DNA of 64,000 nt, taken from assembly GCF_000382285.1 (NCBI RefSeq), contig NZ_KB907925.1:186001-250000 (forward strand), given 5' to 3'. Under the pieces are notes generated by a model, which worked only from the letters and a program-made list of their open reading frames with translations, made no database searches and had not been told where the DNA came from. Position numbers and translations under genes: made by a program. This DNA is from Solimonas variicoloris DSM 15731. Its GTDB lineage: Bacteria > Pseudomonadota > Gammaproteobacteria > Nevskiales > Nevskiaceae. Of this stretch, positions 42,904 through 53,445 are shown piece by piece (positions within the stretch are counted from its first letter, which is position 1; each line of letters opens with the position of its first letter).

Positions 42904-44208
42904 TCAGGCGCCGGCGCGCTGCCGCGCGACGCTGGCGCGGTACGGCGCCAGCCCGAGCCCCAGCAGGATGGCCGCCAGCGCCGGCGCCAGCGTGCAGACC
43001 AGCAGCAGCGAACGGCCGACCGCGAGATCGCTGCCGAAGCCGTAGTCGGTGACCAGCGCGACCGCGGTCGGGCCGAAGCCGAGGCCGAGCATGTTGAGCA
43101 CGAACAGGTAGATCGCCGAGACGCGCGCGCGCACCGCCGGCGCGACGGCGTCCTGCAGCCCCGACGGCGCGACGCCGAACGGCATGCTGAAGAACAGCAC
43201 CGCCGGCAGCATCGCGGCGATGATCGCCGGACGCGCGTCGGCGAGCAGGAACAGCGCCGTACACGGTATCGCCAGCAGCGCGGCGAGCATGCCGACGCGC
43301 AGCGTCGCGTCCTCGACGCCGCGCCGCAGCCAGCGGTCGGCGAGCGCGCCGCCGAGCAGCACACCGAGCGTGCCGAACACCGCGACCGCGCCGCCGTACC
43401 AGATGCCGACCTGCGCCGGCGTCCACTGGTGCAGGCGGATCAGATAGCTCGGAATCCACGCGGCGCTGCCGTAGGCGCCGATCGCGATCAGCGCGAAGCC
43501 GAAGTGGTGGCAGGCCAGCGTGCGCGCGTTGGCGCGCAGCTCGGCGCGCAGCAGCGTCCAGCCGCCGCCGTGCTCGCGCCGGTGCTGGCGCGGCGGTTCG
43601 CGGATCGCCAGCAGCACCAGGCTGAACACCGCGCCGACCGTGCCGAGCAGCACGAACACGAACTGCCAGGGCCGCAGCGTGCCGAGCAGCGGCAGCGCCG
43701 GCAGCGGATGCGTGCTGGCGTAGTGAACGATCGCGCCGCCGAGCAGGAAGGCGACGCCGGAGCCGACGTAGACGCCGGTGCCGAACAGGCTGATCGCGGT
43801 CGCGCGGCGCTCGCGCGGGAAGGTGTCGGTGATCAGCGAGTACGCGGCCGGCGACAGCGAGGCCTCGCCGATGCCGACGCCGATGCGCGCGACCAGCAGG
43901 TGCGCGTAGCGCTGCGCGAGTCCGCAGGCGGCGGTCGCCAGGCTCCACGCGAAGGCGCCGGCGGCGATCAGGCCGCGGCGGCTGCCGCGGTCCGCCCACC
44001 AGGCCAGCGGGATGCCGCAGACCGTGTAGAACAGCGCGAAGCTGAAGCCCATCAGCAGGCTCATCTCGGTGTCGCTGATGCCGAGATCGGCGCGGATCGG
44101 CCCGACCAGCAGATTGAGGATCTGGCGGTCGACGTACGACAGCACGTGCGCCGCCATCAACAGGGCGACGACCAACCAGGCGCGGCGCGGTGTCGGCGCC
44201 GTGTTCAT
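42904..44208 (-). CDS. MFS transporter, spinster-like, last gene of the gntR operon
   Basis: 434 residues, twelve helices. MFS signature WWADRGSRRGLI between helices 2 and 3 and SYVDRQILNLLVGPIRADLGISDTEMSLLMG at the N-terminus, typical of spinster-type MFS members found beside aromatic and steroid degradation genes. The start overlaps the CoA-transferase stop (ATGA). Probably imports or exports the organic acid processed by the operon. Substrate cannot be read from sequence. Confidence 0.93.
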   Translation of the reverse strand: MNTAPTPRRAWLVVALLMAAHVLSYVDRQILNLLVGPIRADLGISDTEMSLLMGFSFALFYTVCGIPLAWWADRGSRRGLIAAGAFAWSLATAACGLAQRYAHLLVARIGVGIGEASLSPAAYSLITDTFPRERRATAISLFGTGVYVGSGVAFLLGGAIVHYASTHPLPALPLLGTLRPWQFVFVLLGTVGAVFSLVLLAIREPPRQHRREHGGGWTLLRAELRANARTLACHHFGFALIAIGAYGSAAWIPSYLIRLHQWTPAQVGIWYGGAVAVFGTLGVLLGGALADRWLRRGVEDATLRVGMLAALLAIPCTALFLLADARPAIIAAMLPAVLFFSMPFGVAPSGLQDAVAPAVRARVSAIYLFVLNMLGLGFGPTAVALVTDYGFGSDLAVGRSLLLVCTLAPALAAILLGLGLAPYRASVARQRAGA

Positions 44209-45434
44209 GGCGCGGCCCTGCGCGAGCGGATCACCGCTTCGGCTTCGAGCGCGTCGAGTTCGGCGTCGGACAGGCCGAGCCGTTCGGCGAGCACGGCGCG
44301 TGTGTCGGCCGACAGCTCCGGGCCGCTCCAGCGCACCGCGCCCGGCGTTGCCGACAGCTTCGGCACGATGCCGACCTGCAGCAGCTCGCCGAAATGCGAG
44401 TGCGGCGCGCGCAGCAGCATCTCGCGCGCCGCGTAGTGCGGATCGTGCGCCGCGTCGGCGAGCGTGTAGACGCGCGAGCACGGCACGCCGGCGGCGTCGA
44501 GCTGCGCGCCGATCTCGGCGGCGTCGCGCGCCGCGGTCCAGGCGCCGATCTCGGCGTCGAGCGCGTCGACGTGCTCCCAGCGCGAGTTGATCGTCGCGTA
44601 GCGGGGATCGTCGAGCAGCGCGGCGCGGCCGATCGCCTGCATCAGCCGCCGGAAGGTTGCGTCGTTGTTGGCGGCGATCAGCACGTAGCCGCCGTCGCGC
44701 GTCGGATAGAGATTGTTCGGCGCCATGTACGGCAGGCGCGAGCCTTCGCGGTTCGGTACGTAGCCGAAGCGGTCGTAGGCCGGCACCGAGGCTTCGAGCA
44801 TCGAGAACGCCGCTTCGTACAGCGCGCAATCGACGACCTGGCCGCGGCCGCTGCGCTGCCGCTCGAGCAGCGCCAGCACCGCGCCATAGGCGGCGTAGGC
44901 CGCCGACAGGTAATCGACGACCGGCACGGCGACGCGCGGCGGTGGCCGCTCCGGATCGCCGATCAGATGGCGCACGCCGCCGTAGGCTTCGCAGATCGCG
45001 CCGTAGCCCGGCATCGCGCGGCGCGGCCCGCTCTGGCCGTAGCCGCTGATGCGCACCAGCACCAGCCCCGGGTTCTGCGCCGACAGCGCCTCGTAGCCGA
45101 GGCCGAGGCGTTCGAGCGTGCCCGGCCGGAAATTCTCGACGACGAGGTCGCACTCGGCCGCCAGGCGCAGCACCAGCTCGCGGCCGCGCGCGGTCTTGAG
45201 GTCGATCGTCACCGCGCGCTTGTTGCGCAGGATCGACGCCGCGAACAGCGCGATGCCTTCGTCCGGCAGGCCGATCTGCCGCACCGAATCGCCCTCCGGC
45301 GGCTCGACCTTGATGACCTCGGCGCCGAAGTCGGCGAACAGGCGCGTGCAGGCCGGCCCGGCGATCGTATTGCACAGTTCCAGCACGCGATAGCCGGCGA
45401 GCGGTCCGGATGCGGGCGGCGTGGCGGCGCTCAT
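44205..45434 (-). CDS. CaiB/BaiF-family (class III) CoA-transferase
   Basis: 409 residues. LAGYRVLELCNTIAGPACTRLFADFGAEVIKVEPP is the family N-terminus, and the catalytic Asp lies in NKRAVTIDLKTARGREL or in the following VENFRPG segment, as in formyl-CoA transferase. ISGYGQSGPRRAMPGYGAICEAYGG is the signature loop. Transfers CoA to a carboxylic acid from an acyl-CoA donor. Linked by ATGA overlaps to the carboxyltransferase upstream and the MFS gene downstream. Confidence 0.94.
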   Translation of the reverse strand: MSAATPPASGPLAGYRVLELCNTIAGPACTRLFADFGAEVIKVEPPEGDSVRQIGLPDEGIALFAASILRNKRAVTIDLKTARGRELVLRLAAECDLVVENFRPGTLERLGLGYEALSAQNPGLVLVRISGYGQSGPRRAMPGYGAICEAYGGVRHLIGDPERPPPRVAVPVVDYLSAAYAAYGAVLALLERQRSGRGQVVDCALYEAAFSMLEASVPAYDRFGYVPNREGSRLPYMAPNNLYPTRDGGYVLIAANNDATFRRLMQAIGRAALLDDPRYATINSRWEHVDALDAEIGAWTAARDAAEIGAQLDAAGVPCSRVYTLADAAHDPHYAAREMLLRAPHSHFGELLQVGIVPKLSATPGAVRWSGPELSADTRAVLAERLGLSDAELDALEAEAVIRSRRAAP

Positions 45435-46990
45435 CGCTGGGTCCGCCGCTTCGGCGCCGGCTGCAGCTGCGTCAGGCGCACCGCGTCGCGCACCCAGCGG
45501 CAGAGCAGCGCGCGCGTTTCCGCCGGCTCGATGATGTCGACCACGCCGAAGGCCTCGGCGCTGCGGAACGGCGAGCCGAGCTGCTCGTAGTACGCCTCCA
45601 GTTCGAGGCGCCGCGCCTGCGGATCGGCCGCCGCCTCGATCTCGCGGCGATGCGCGGCGGCGACGCCGCCCTCGATCGGGATCGAGCCCCAGCGCGCGCT
45701 CGGCCAGGCGAAGCGGTGGTTCAGCGCGGTGCCGGTCGGGCCGCTCCACGGCCCCAGCATCGAGCCGCCGACGCCGTAGGCGCGGCGCAGCACGACGCTG
45801 ACCCAGGGCACGCTGGCCTGCTCGATCGCGGCGCCGGCGCGGGCCGCCGCGAGCAGCGTGCCGGCGCGCTCGGCGTCGGGGCCGATCATCACGCCCGGCT
45901 GGTCGACGAGGTGCACGACCGGCAGGTGGAAGCTGTCGCAGAGATCGACGAAGCGCTCCATCTTCTGCGCCGCCGCGCGGGTCAGCGCGCCGCCGGCCAC
46001 CGCCGGATCGTTGAGCATCAGGCCGACGGCGTGGCCGTCGAGGCGGGCCAAGAAGGTGCGCAGCGAGGCGCCGAAGTCCGGCGCCAGCTCGAACAGCGAG
46101 CCGCGGTCGGCGATCGACTCGGCGATCGGCCGCGCCGCGTAGATGCGGCGGCGGTTGGCGGGAATCACGCCATTGAGCGCCTCGTCGCGGCGCTGCGGAT
46201 CGTCGTCGACGCTGGCGCGCGCCGGCGCTTCCCAGGCATGGCTTGGCAGGTATGACAGGAAGCGCCGCACTTGGGCGAGCGCGTCACGCTCGTCGGCGGC
46301 GGCGTTGAGGATCGCGCCGCTGAGGCGCGTGCACAGCTCGGTGCCGCCGAGCGCTTCCTTGTCGACGTCGATGCCGAGGCCTTGCTTGACGACCGGCGGG
46401 CCGGCCGCGAAGACCTGCGCCTGGTCGCGCACCATCACCGAGAAATGCGCGGCGACGGCGCGGATCGCGCCGAGTCCGGCGCAGGCGCCGAAGGCGACGC
46501 TGGCGACCGGCACCGCGCCCATCAGCGCCGTGCTCGGCCACAGCGGATAGCCGGGCAGCTTGGTGCGGCCGGCCTTGGCGAGCAGCTTGACGCTGCCGCC
46601 GGCCGAATCGACGAAGCGCACCAGCGGCATGCGGAAGTCGAGCGCCATGCGCTCGGCATAGATCCACTTCTCGGCGACCGCCGCCTCGGACGAGCCGCCG
46701 CGGATCGTGAAGTCGTCGGCGACGACCATCAGCGGCCGGCCGTCGACGGCGGCGCGGCCCATGACGCTGTTCGACGGCGTGAAGCCCTGATAGCGGCCCT
46801 GCGCGTCGTAGCGTCCGGCGCCGGCGATGCGGCCGAGCTCCTGGAACGAATCGCGATCGGCGAACGCGTCGATACGTTCGCGCGCCGTCAGCCGTCCCTG
46901 CGCGTGCCAGGCCGCGACCGCGGCGTCGCCGCCGAGGCGCAGAGCGGCCTCGCGGCGCTCATGCAGTTCCTGCAAGGCTTCGTCGTCCAT
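45431..46990 (-). CDS. Acyl-CoA carboxylase/decarboxylase carboxyltransferase subunit
   Basis: 519 residues, the length of PccB/MccB-type beta subunits. N-terminal RLTARERIDAFADRDSFQELG and GRPLMVVADDFTIRGGSSEA form the first crotonase-like lobe; the second has DQPGVMIGPDAERAGTL and VVLRRAYGVGGSMLG, with oxyanion-hole glycines. It transfers a carboxyl group between biotin and an acyl-CoA. A small biotin carrier gene lies 33 bases upstream but no biotin carboxylase is encoded in the operon. GGDAAVAAWHAQGRLTARERI is the expected subunit start. Confidence 0.93.
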   Translation of the reverse strand: MDDEALQELHERREAALRLGGDAAVAAWHAQGRLTARERIDAFADRDSFQELGRIAGAGRYDAQGRYQGFTPSNSVMGRAAVDGRPLMVVADDFTIRGGSSEAAVAEKWIYAERMALDFRMPLVRFVDSAGGSVKLLAKAGRTKLPGYPLWPSTALMGAVPVASVAFGACAGLGAIRAVAAHFSVMVRDQAQVFAAGPPVVKQGLGIDVDKEALGGTELCTRLSGAILNAAADERDALAQVRRFLSYLPSHAWEAPARASVDDDPQRRDEALNGVIPANRRRIYAARPIAESIADRGSLFELAPDFGASLRTFLARLDGHAVGLMLNDPAVAGGALTRAAAQKMERFVDLCDSFHLPVVHLVDQPGVMIGPDAERAGTLLAAARAGAAIEQASVPWVSVVLRRAYGVGGSMLGPWSGPTGTALNHRFAWPSARWGSIPIEGGVAAAHRREIEAAADPQARRLELEAYYEQLGSPFRSAEAFGVVDIIEPAETRALLCRWVRDAVRLTQLQPAPKRRTQR

Positions 46991-47023
46991 GGCGCCGGCT
47001 TCCCTCCGTTCGCGCGGTCCGCG

Positions 47024-47242
47024 TCAGCCGAGTTCGGCGAGCGGCTGGCCTTCCTCGACGGCATCGCCGACACGCACCAGCCAGGCCGTCACGCGGCCGG
47101 CCTGAGGCATCGTCGCCGGGATTTCCATCTTCATCGATTCCACGTACAGCACCACGCTGCCGGCGGCGAGCGGCGCGTCGAGCTCGGCGGCGAGCTGCCA
47201 GACCGTGCCGGTCGCCGGCGCGCGCACGTGGCGCGCGCTCAT
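47024..47242 (-). CDS. Stand-alone biotin carboxyl carrier domain protein
   Basis: 72 residues, consisting of little more than a biotinyl/lipoyl domain: VRAPATGTVWQLAAELD, then VESMKMEIPATMPQAGRVTAWLVRVGDAVEEGQPLAEL. The Lys in ESMKME is the biotin attachment site. Starts inside the gntR stop codon and precedes the carboxyltransferase by 33 bases, so the three are cotranslated. It lacks the usual Ala/Pro linker and N-terminal thumb of AccB. Confidence 0.93.
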   Translation of the reverse strand: MSARHVRAPATGTVWQLAAELDAPLAAGSVVLYVESMKMEIPATMPQAGRVTAWLVRVGDAVEEGQPLAELG

Positions 47243-47958
47243 CGCGCCGCCCCGGTCGCCGCCACGCGCTGCAGCACGAAGCTGCGCGTGTGCTCGACGA
47301 TGCGCCGCGCCGCCTTCTCGGCGTGCGGTTCCGAGCGCATGCGCAGCGCGGCGACCAGCTTGCGATGGCGGGCCGCCGATTGCTGACGCCAGCGGCTCGG
47401 CGCCGGCTGCAGGAAGCGGTGCAGCCAGTAGGCAACGCGGCCGAGCCGGCGCTGCACCGTCGCCGCGTGGCGGCTGCCGCAGACCTCGCCGAGCTGGGTG
47501 CCGGCGCGGTAGGCGGCATCGACCAGCTCGACGTTGCGGCCGCCGCGCGCGATCAGGGCGCCGAGTTCGTCGACGGCGTCGGCGTAGCGCTGCAGCTCGG
47601 CGTCGCTGGCGTGGCGCACGGCGAAGCGCGCGACGGCGCCGTAGGCGACGCCGAGCAGGTCGAACAGATCGGCGATCTCGGCCGGCGAGGGATCGATGAC
47701 GCGCGCACCGCGCCACGGGGCCAGCTCGATCAGGCCGTCCTGTTCGAGCACGCGCAGCGCCTCGCGCACCGGCGCGCGGCTGATGCCGAGCCGCTGCGCG
47801 ACGTCGAACTCGCGAATGCGCTCGCCCGGCTTGTAGACGCCGGCGAGGATGTCGCGCAGCAGGCGGCGCACCGTCTGCTGGATCAGCGGCGCCTCGTCGC
47901 CGGCGCCGTTGTCGCTGTCGATCTCCACCGCTTCCGTCGCTGTCGATGCCGCCTTCAT
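47239..47958 (-). CDS. GntR-family regulator with FCD domain
   Basis: 239 residues. Winged helix-turn-helix (QTVRRLLRDILAGVYKPGERIREFDVAQRLGISRAPVREALRVLEQDGLIEL, about 25-80) followed by an all-helical FCD effector domain, in which metal/acid ligands are expected from His and Asp residues. I prefer ATG 47958, 5 bases after GGGAG, to GTG 48000, which has no binding site and lies against the operator. First gene of the operon and divergent from the TonB receptor gene. Probably autoregulated through the palindrome at 48001; released by an organic acid or acyl-CoA. Confidence 0.93.
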   Translation of the reverse strand: MKAASTATEAVEIDSDNGAGDEAPLIQQTVRRLLRDILAGVYKPGERIREFDVAQRLGISRAPVREALRVLEQDGLIELAPWRGARVIDPSPAEIADLFDLLGVAYGAVARFAVRHASDAELQRYADAVDELGALIARGGRNVELVDAAYRAGTQLGEVCGSRHAATVQRRLGRVAYWLHRFLQPAPSRWRQQSAARHRKLVAALRMRSEPHAEKAARRIVEHTRSFVLQRVAATGAAR

Positions 47959-48000
47959 CGTCGCTCCCGCCGCCGCGCCGGTGCCGCCCGAGGTCGACAC

Positions 48001-48012
48001 ATTGTCGACAAT
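48001..48012. promoter_or_regulatory. Palindromic GntR operator candidate O1
   Basis: ATTGTCGACAAT, a perfect 12-base palindrome of the TTGT-N2-ACAA class bound by FCD-type GntR regulators, 43 bases before the gntR start codon. The remaining bases up to 48361 contain no gene; they hold an AT-rich patch near 48130-48165 and the receptor promoter. Confidence 0.6.
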
Positions 48013-48251
48013 CGGACGCCGTCCGGACGCCAGGTCCGACGGAATCTACGCCGGCGTGCCGGGCCGCGGCAAGCCGGCGCCGGCGGCGGGGTTGCCGCCG
48101 CCGGGTCGGTCGCCGGCCACGATCCGCTGCGGTGATAAGCAAATAAGCCAATGATATTTCGTCAATTCTGGAGTCGGTGCTAGAAAGGCGATGGCGCTGC
48201 GCGGCGCGTGCTGCAGGTGGCCGGCCGCAACGGGCGCTTGCCGCGGCAGGC

Positions 48252-48279
48252 TTGCGTGCCCGGAATTGTCGACTACACT
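48252..48279 (+). promoter_or_regulatory. TonB receptor promoter overlapped by operator candidate O2
   Basis: Minus-35 TTGCGT (48252-48257), 16 bases, minus-10 TACACT (48274-48279). AATTGTCGACTA at 48264-48275 is one base short of the O1 core palindrome (TTGTCGACAA) and lies between and over the promoter boxes, as expected for repression. 82 bases follow before ATG 48362. Confidence 0.5.
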
Positions 48280-48361
48280 CGCTGCAGAAAGCGGCGATTT
48301 CTGCAAGGAAACGACCGTCCACGCCGGGCCGCGAGGCGCTGGCAAGAGGGGGAGAACGGAC

Positions 48362-50605
<2,244 letters not shown>

Positions 50606-50667
50606 CTTCACGCCTCGTCGCGTCGGCGACTAGGCGATCCGCACGCGGCGCCGCGCTGCCGCGACCG

Positions 50668-50677
50668 TTGTCGACCG
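50668..50677 (+). promoter_or_regulatory. Partial operator-like site before the esterase gene
   Basis: TTGTCGACCG, sharing the eight-base half TTGTCGAC with O1 and O2, 9 bases before the esterase ATG. The right half is not conserved, and the same 8-mer also occurs by chance inside coding sequence elsewhere, so support is weak. Confidence 0.3.
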
Positions 50678-50686
50678 GGAGTTCGC

Positions 50687-52204
50687 ATGGTCTACGCTGG
50701 CACACTGAGAAGGCTTGCCGCCGCCGCGCTGCTCGCGGGCGCTGCCGCCGCCCACGCCGACGAAGCGCCGCGCGCGACGCTCGCGGACGGTGCGCTGCGC
50801 GGCGCCAGCGCCGACGGCGTGCAGGCCTTCCTCGGCATTCCGTACGCGGCGCCGCCGGTCGGCGCCCTGCGCTGGCGGCCGCCGCAGGCGCCGGCGCCGT
50901 GGAGCGGCGAACGCGACGCCACGCAGTTCGGTCCCGCCTGCCCGCAGGGCGAGGATCGCCTCTACGGCCTGACGCCGAAGCTGCGCCGCGAAGACTGTCT
51001 CTATCTCAACGTGTGGACGCCGGCCGCGCGCACCGCGCCGCTGCCGGTGATGGTCTGGCTGCACGGCGGCGCGCACCGCATCGGCAGCGCCTCGATCCCG
51101 AGCTACGACGGTCGCCGCCTCGCGCAGCGCGGCGTCGTCGTGGTGACGCTGAACTACCGGCTCGGCTATCTCGGCAATTTCGCGCACCCGGCGCTGGCCG
51201 CCGAGGGCAAGGCCGGCAATTTCGGCCTGCTCGATCAGATCGCCGCGCTGCGCTGGGTGCAGCGCCACATCGCCGCCTTCGGCGGCGATCCGCAGCGCAT
51301 CACCGTGTTCGGCGAAAGCGCCGGCGGCGCCGACGTGCTGTACCTGATGACGAGCCGCGCCGGCGAAGGCCTGTTCCAGCGCGCGATCGTCGAGTCCGGC
51401 GGCGGCTGGGGCAAGCCGCTGCCGCGCGAGCGGATGCAGCGCCAGATCGTCGCCGCGCTCGCCGCGGCCGGCGTCGACGGCAAGGCCGATGCCGCGGCGC
51501 TGCGCGCGCTGGCACCGGAGAAGCTGCTCGAGGCGCAGCGCGCCGAGCGCTCGCTCGGCTTCGGGCCGTTCGTCGACGGCGACAGCGTGTCCGAGGCGCC
51601 GGCCGCGGTGTTCGCCGCCGGCCGCGAGGCGCGCGTGCCGCTGATCATCGGCAGCAACGACTGGGAAGGCAGCCTGCTGAAGCTGCGCAAGCCGGGTTTC
51701 TGGGACGGCGTGCTGGCGCGTCTGCCGCCGGTCTCCGGCTGGTACGAAGGTCAGGCCGCCGACGCCGCGGCACGCCAGCCGCTGCTGTTCCGCGACATCG
51801 TCTTCGCCGCGCCGGCGCGCTGGCTCGCCGCCCGCCATGCGGCGCAGGCGCCGACCTGGCTGTATCGCTTCGCGCACGTCAGCGCCGGCCGTCGCGGTCA
51901 GGTGCCCGGCGCCGGCCACGCCGCCGAGATCGCCTACGTGTTCGACACGCTCGACGCGCTGCAGGCGCTTGGCACCACGGTCGACGCCGACGATCGCGCG
52001 CTCGCCGCGACGCTCGCCGACTGCTGGACGGCGTTCGCGCGCGACGGCGCGCCGCGCTGCGCGGCGGACTGGCCGCGCTACGACGCCAGGGGCGACCGTT
52101 TGCTGCTGCTCGATCGCGGCGCGCGCGTGCAGGCGACGCCCGACGCCGCGGCGCTCGACGGTGTGACCAAGTATTTCGGGCCCGGCGGCTGGCTGGCCCG
52201 CTAG
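50687..52204 (+). CDS. Exported type B carboxylesterase
   Basis: 505 residues. Signal peptide to about residue 24. Carboxylesterase B family: EDCLYLNVWTP (about 103-113), oxyanion loop VWLHGGAHRIGS, nucleophile elbow GESAGGADV with the active Ser near 210, FGGDPQRITVFG before it, and the His in GHAAEIAYVFD near 410. Cleaves an ester outside the cytoplasm. It follows the TonB receptor gene on the same strand by 81 bases and probably supplies the acid used by the gntR operon. Confidence 0.94.
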   Translation: MVYAGTLRRLAAAALLAGAAAAHADEAPRATLADGALRGASADGVQAFLGIPYAAPPVGALRWRPPQAPAPWSGERDATQFGPACPQGEDRLYGLTPKLRREDCLYLNVWTPAARTAPLPVMVWLHGGAHRIGSASIPSYDGRRLAQRGVVVVTLNYRLGYLGNFAHPALAAEGKAGNFGLLDQIAALRWVQRHIAAFGGDPQRITVFGESAGGADVLYLMTSRAGEGLFQRAIVESGGGWGKPLPRERMQRQIVAALAAAGVDGKADAAALRALAPEKLLEAQRAERSLGFGPFVDGDSVSEAPAAVFAAGREARVPLIIGSNDWEGSLLKLRKPGFWDGVLARLPPVSGWYEGQAADAAARQPLLFRDIVFAAPARWLAARHAAQAPTWLYRFAHVSAGRRGQVPGAGHAAEIAYVFDTLDALQALGTTVDADDRALAATLADCWTAFARDGAPRCAADWPRYDARGDRLLLLDRGARVQATPDAAALDGVTKYFGPGGWLAR

Positions 52205-52264
52205 GCGCCGTCATCGCCGCGCATGGCGCCGGCGCCGCGTGCGGCCGGACGCTAAGCTTGCGCA

Positions 52265-53068
52265 GTGAGTCCGCTTCTCGCGCTGTCACTGCTCCTGCTG
52301 GCCATCCCGATCGCCTGGTTCGTCCGGCGGCGCCGCGCCCGTGCGTCCGCGCCGCGATTGCCGGACGGCTGGCGCGCGCGTCTCGACGCGCGCGTGCCGC
52401 AGGCGGCGCTGGTGCCGGCGGCGCTGCGCGAGCGCTACGAGGCGCGCGTCGAAGCCTTCGTCGCGCGCAAGCGCTTCATCGGCTGCAACGGCCTGGTGGT
52501 CGACGACGACATGCGCCTGACCGTCGCCGGCCTGGCGGCGCTGCTGCTGCTGCGCGACGACGCGACGCTGTTTCCCGCGGTGCGCAGCGTGCTGCTGTAT
52601 CCGGCTGCGTTCCTCGTCCGCCACGAGGAACCGGACGAGCTCGGTCTGGTCGACGACGAGCCGGTCGAACAGATCGGCGAGTCCTGGCAGGGCGATCGCG
52701 TGATCCTGTCGTGGGAGGACGTCGAGGCGGCGCTCGCCGGCGATGCGGTGAACGTCGTGATCCACGAGTTCGCGCACCAGCTCGACGACGAGAATCCGTG
52801 GAGCGAGGGCGCGCCGCCGATGGCCGACTACACGCAGTGGTCGCAGGTGATGCAGCGCGAGTACGAGCGCCTGCAACGGCACCGGCGGCCGCCGGTGCTC
52901 GATCCGTACGGCGCCGAGAGTCCGGGCGAGTTCTTCGGCGTGGTCAGCGAGGCCTTCTTCCAGCGTCCGGTCGAACTGCGCCGCCATCACGCCGAGCTGT
53001 ACGCGCTGCTCGCCCGCTACTACCGGCTCGATCCGGCCGCCGCGCCGCCGCTCTGGCCGGCCGCCTGA
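52265..53068 (+). CDS. mtfA: MtfA-family zinc peptidase (M90)
   Basis: 267 residues against 265 in E. coli. GTG start. One membrane segment at the N-terminus (LLALSLLLLAIPIAWFV), then the peptidase domain with VVIHEFAHQLDDENPW (about 160-175; HEFAH zinc ligands), and GEFFGVVSEAFFQRP carrying the third ligand Glu. E. coli MtfA inactivates the glucose repressor Mlc; here the N-terminal helix would anchor it to the membrane. Lies 60 bases after the esterase gene; no link to it is evident. Confidence 0.93.
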   Translation: MSPLLALSLLLLAIPIAWFVRRRRARASAPRLPDGWRARLDARVPQAALVPAALRERYEARVEAFVARKRFIGCNGLVVDDDMRLTVAGLAALLLLRDDATLFPAVRSVLLYPAAFLVRHEEPDELGLVDDEPVEQIGESWQGDRVILSWEDVEAALAGDAVNVVIHEFAHQLDDENPWSEGAPPMADYTQWSQVMQREYERLQRHRRPPVLDPYGAESPGEFFGVVSEAFFQRPVELRRHHAELYALLARYYRLDPAAAPPLWPAA

Positions 53069-53153
53069 GCGCGGCGTTCAGGTGCGGTTCGGCGCCGGAC
53101 CCGACACAATGAATCGCCGCATCGACGCGGCGCGGGGCATGCAAGGAGCGGAC

Positions 53154-53375
53154 ATGGGAGTCCTGAAGATCGTCGGCATCGTGCTGATCGTCGCCGGCGC
53201 CGCGGCGCTGAGCTACAAGCAGTTCTCGTACACCAAGGAAACGCACGACGCCGATCTCGGCGCGCTGCACTTTTCCGTGAAGGAGAAGGAATCGGTGGCG
53301 ATTCCGGCCTGGCTCGGCGGCGGCGCGGTGGTGCTCGGCATCGTCCTGCTGGTGCTGCCGTCGCGCAAGAGCTGA
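53154..53375 (+). CDS. DUF3185-family small membrane protein
   Basis: 73 residues. ATG 53154 has AAGGAG 5 bases upstream; an earlier in-frame start at 53082 adds non-hydrophobic sequence without a binding site. Two membrane helices (LKIVGIVLIVAGAAALSYK, and IPAWLGGGAVVLGIVLLVL) with a loop between them containing KETHDADLGALHFSVKEKESV, the DUF3185 arrangement. Function unknown. It is followed by a strong bidirectional terminator. Confidence 0.85.
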   Translation: MGVLKIVGIVLIVAGAAALSYKQFSYTKETHDADLGALHFSVKEKESVAIPAWLGGGAVVLGIVLLVLPSRKS

Positions 53376-53392
53376 CGCGTCGTTCCCGCCAC

Positions 53393-53430
53393 AAAAAGCC
53401 CCGCGCGGCACGCACCGCGCGGGGCTTTTT
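53393..53430. terminator. Strong bidirectional intrinsic terminator
   Basis: A perfect 16-bp stem (AAAAAGCCCCGCGCGG / CCGCGCGGGGCTTTTT) with a six-base loop between the convergent DUF3185 and SPOR protein genes. Confidence 0.95.
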
Positions 53431-53445
53431 CATGCGCCGGCGGGC

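Noticed and set aside
46358-46366. TTGTCGAC copies inside coding sequence (also near 13852, 26424 and, inverted, 18342 and 41187)
   Set aside because: They encode ordinary Val-Asp-Asn or Leu-Val-Asp codons, lack the flanking palindrome and are not near promoters; they lower the weight of the esterase half-site.
42904-47242. Propionyl- or methylcrotonyl-CoA carboxylase locus
   Set aside because: Those loci encode a large biotin carboxylase/carrier subunit; here only a 72-residue carrier and a carboxyltransferase are present, beside a CoA-transferase and transporter.
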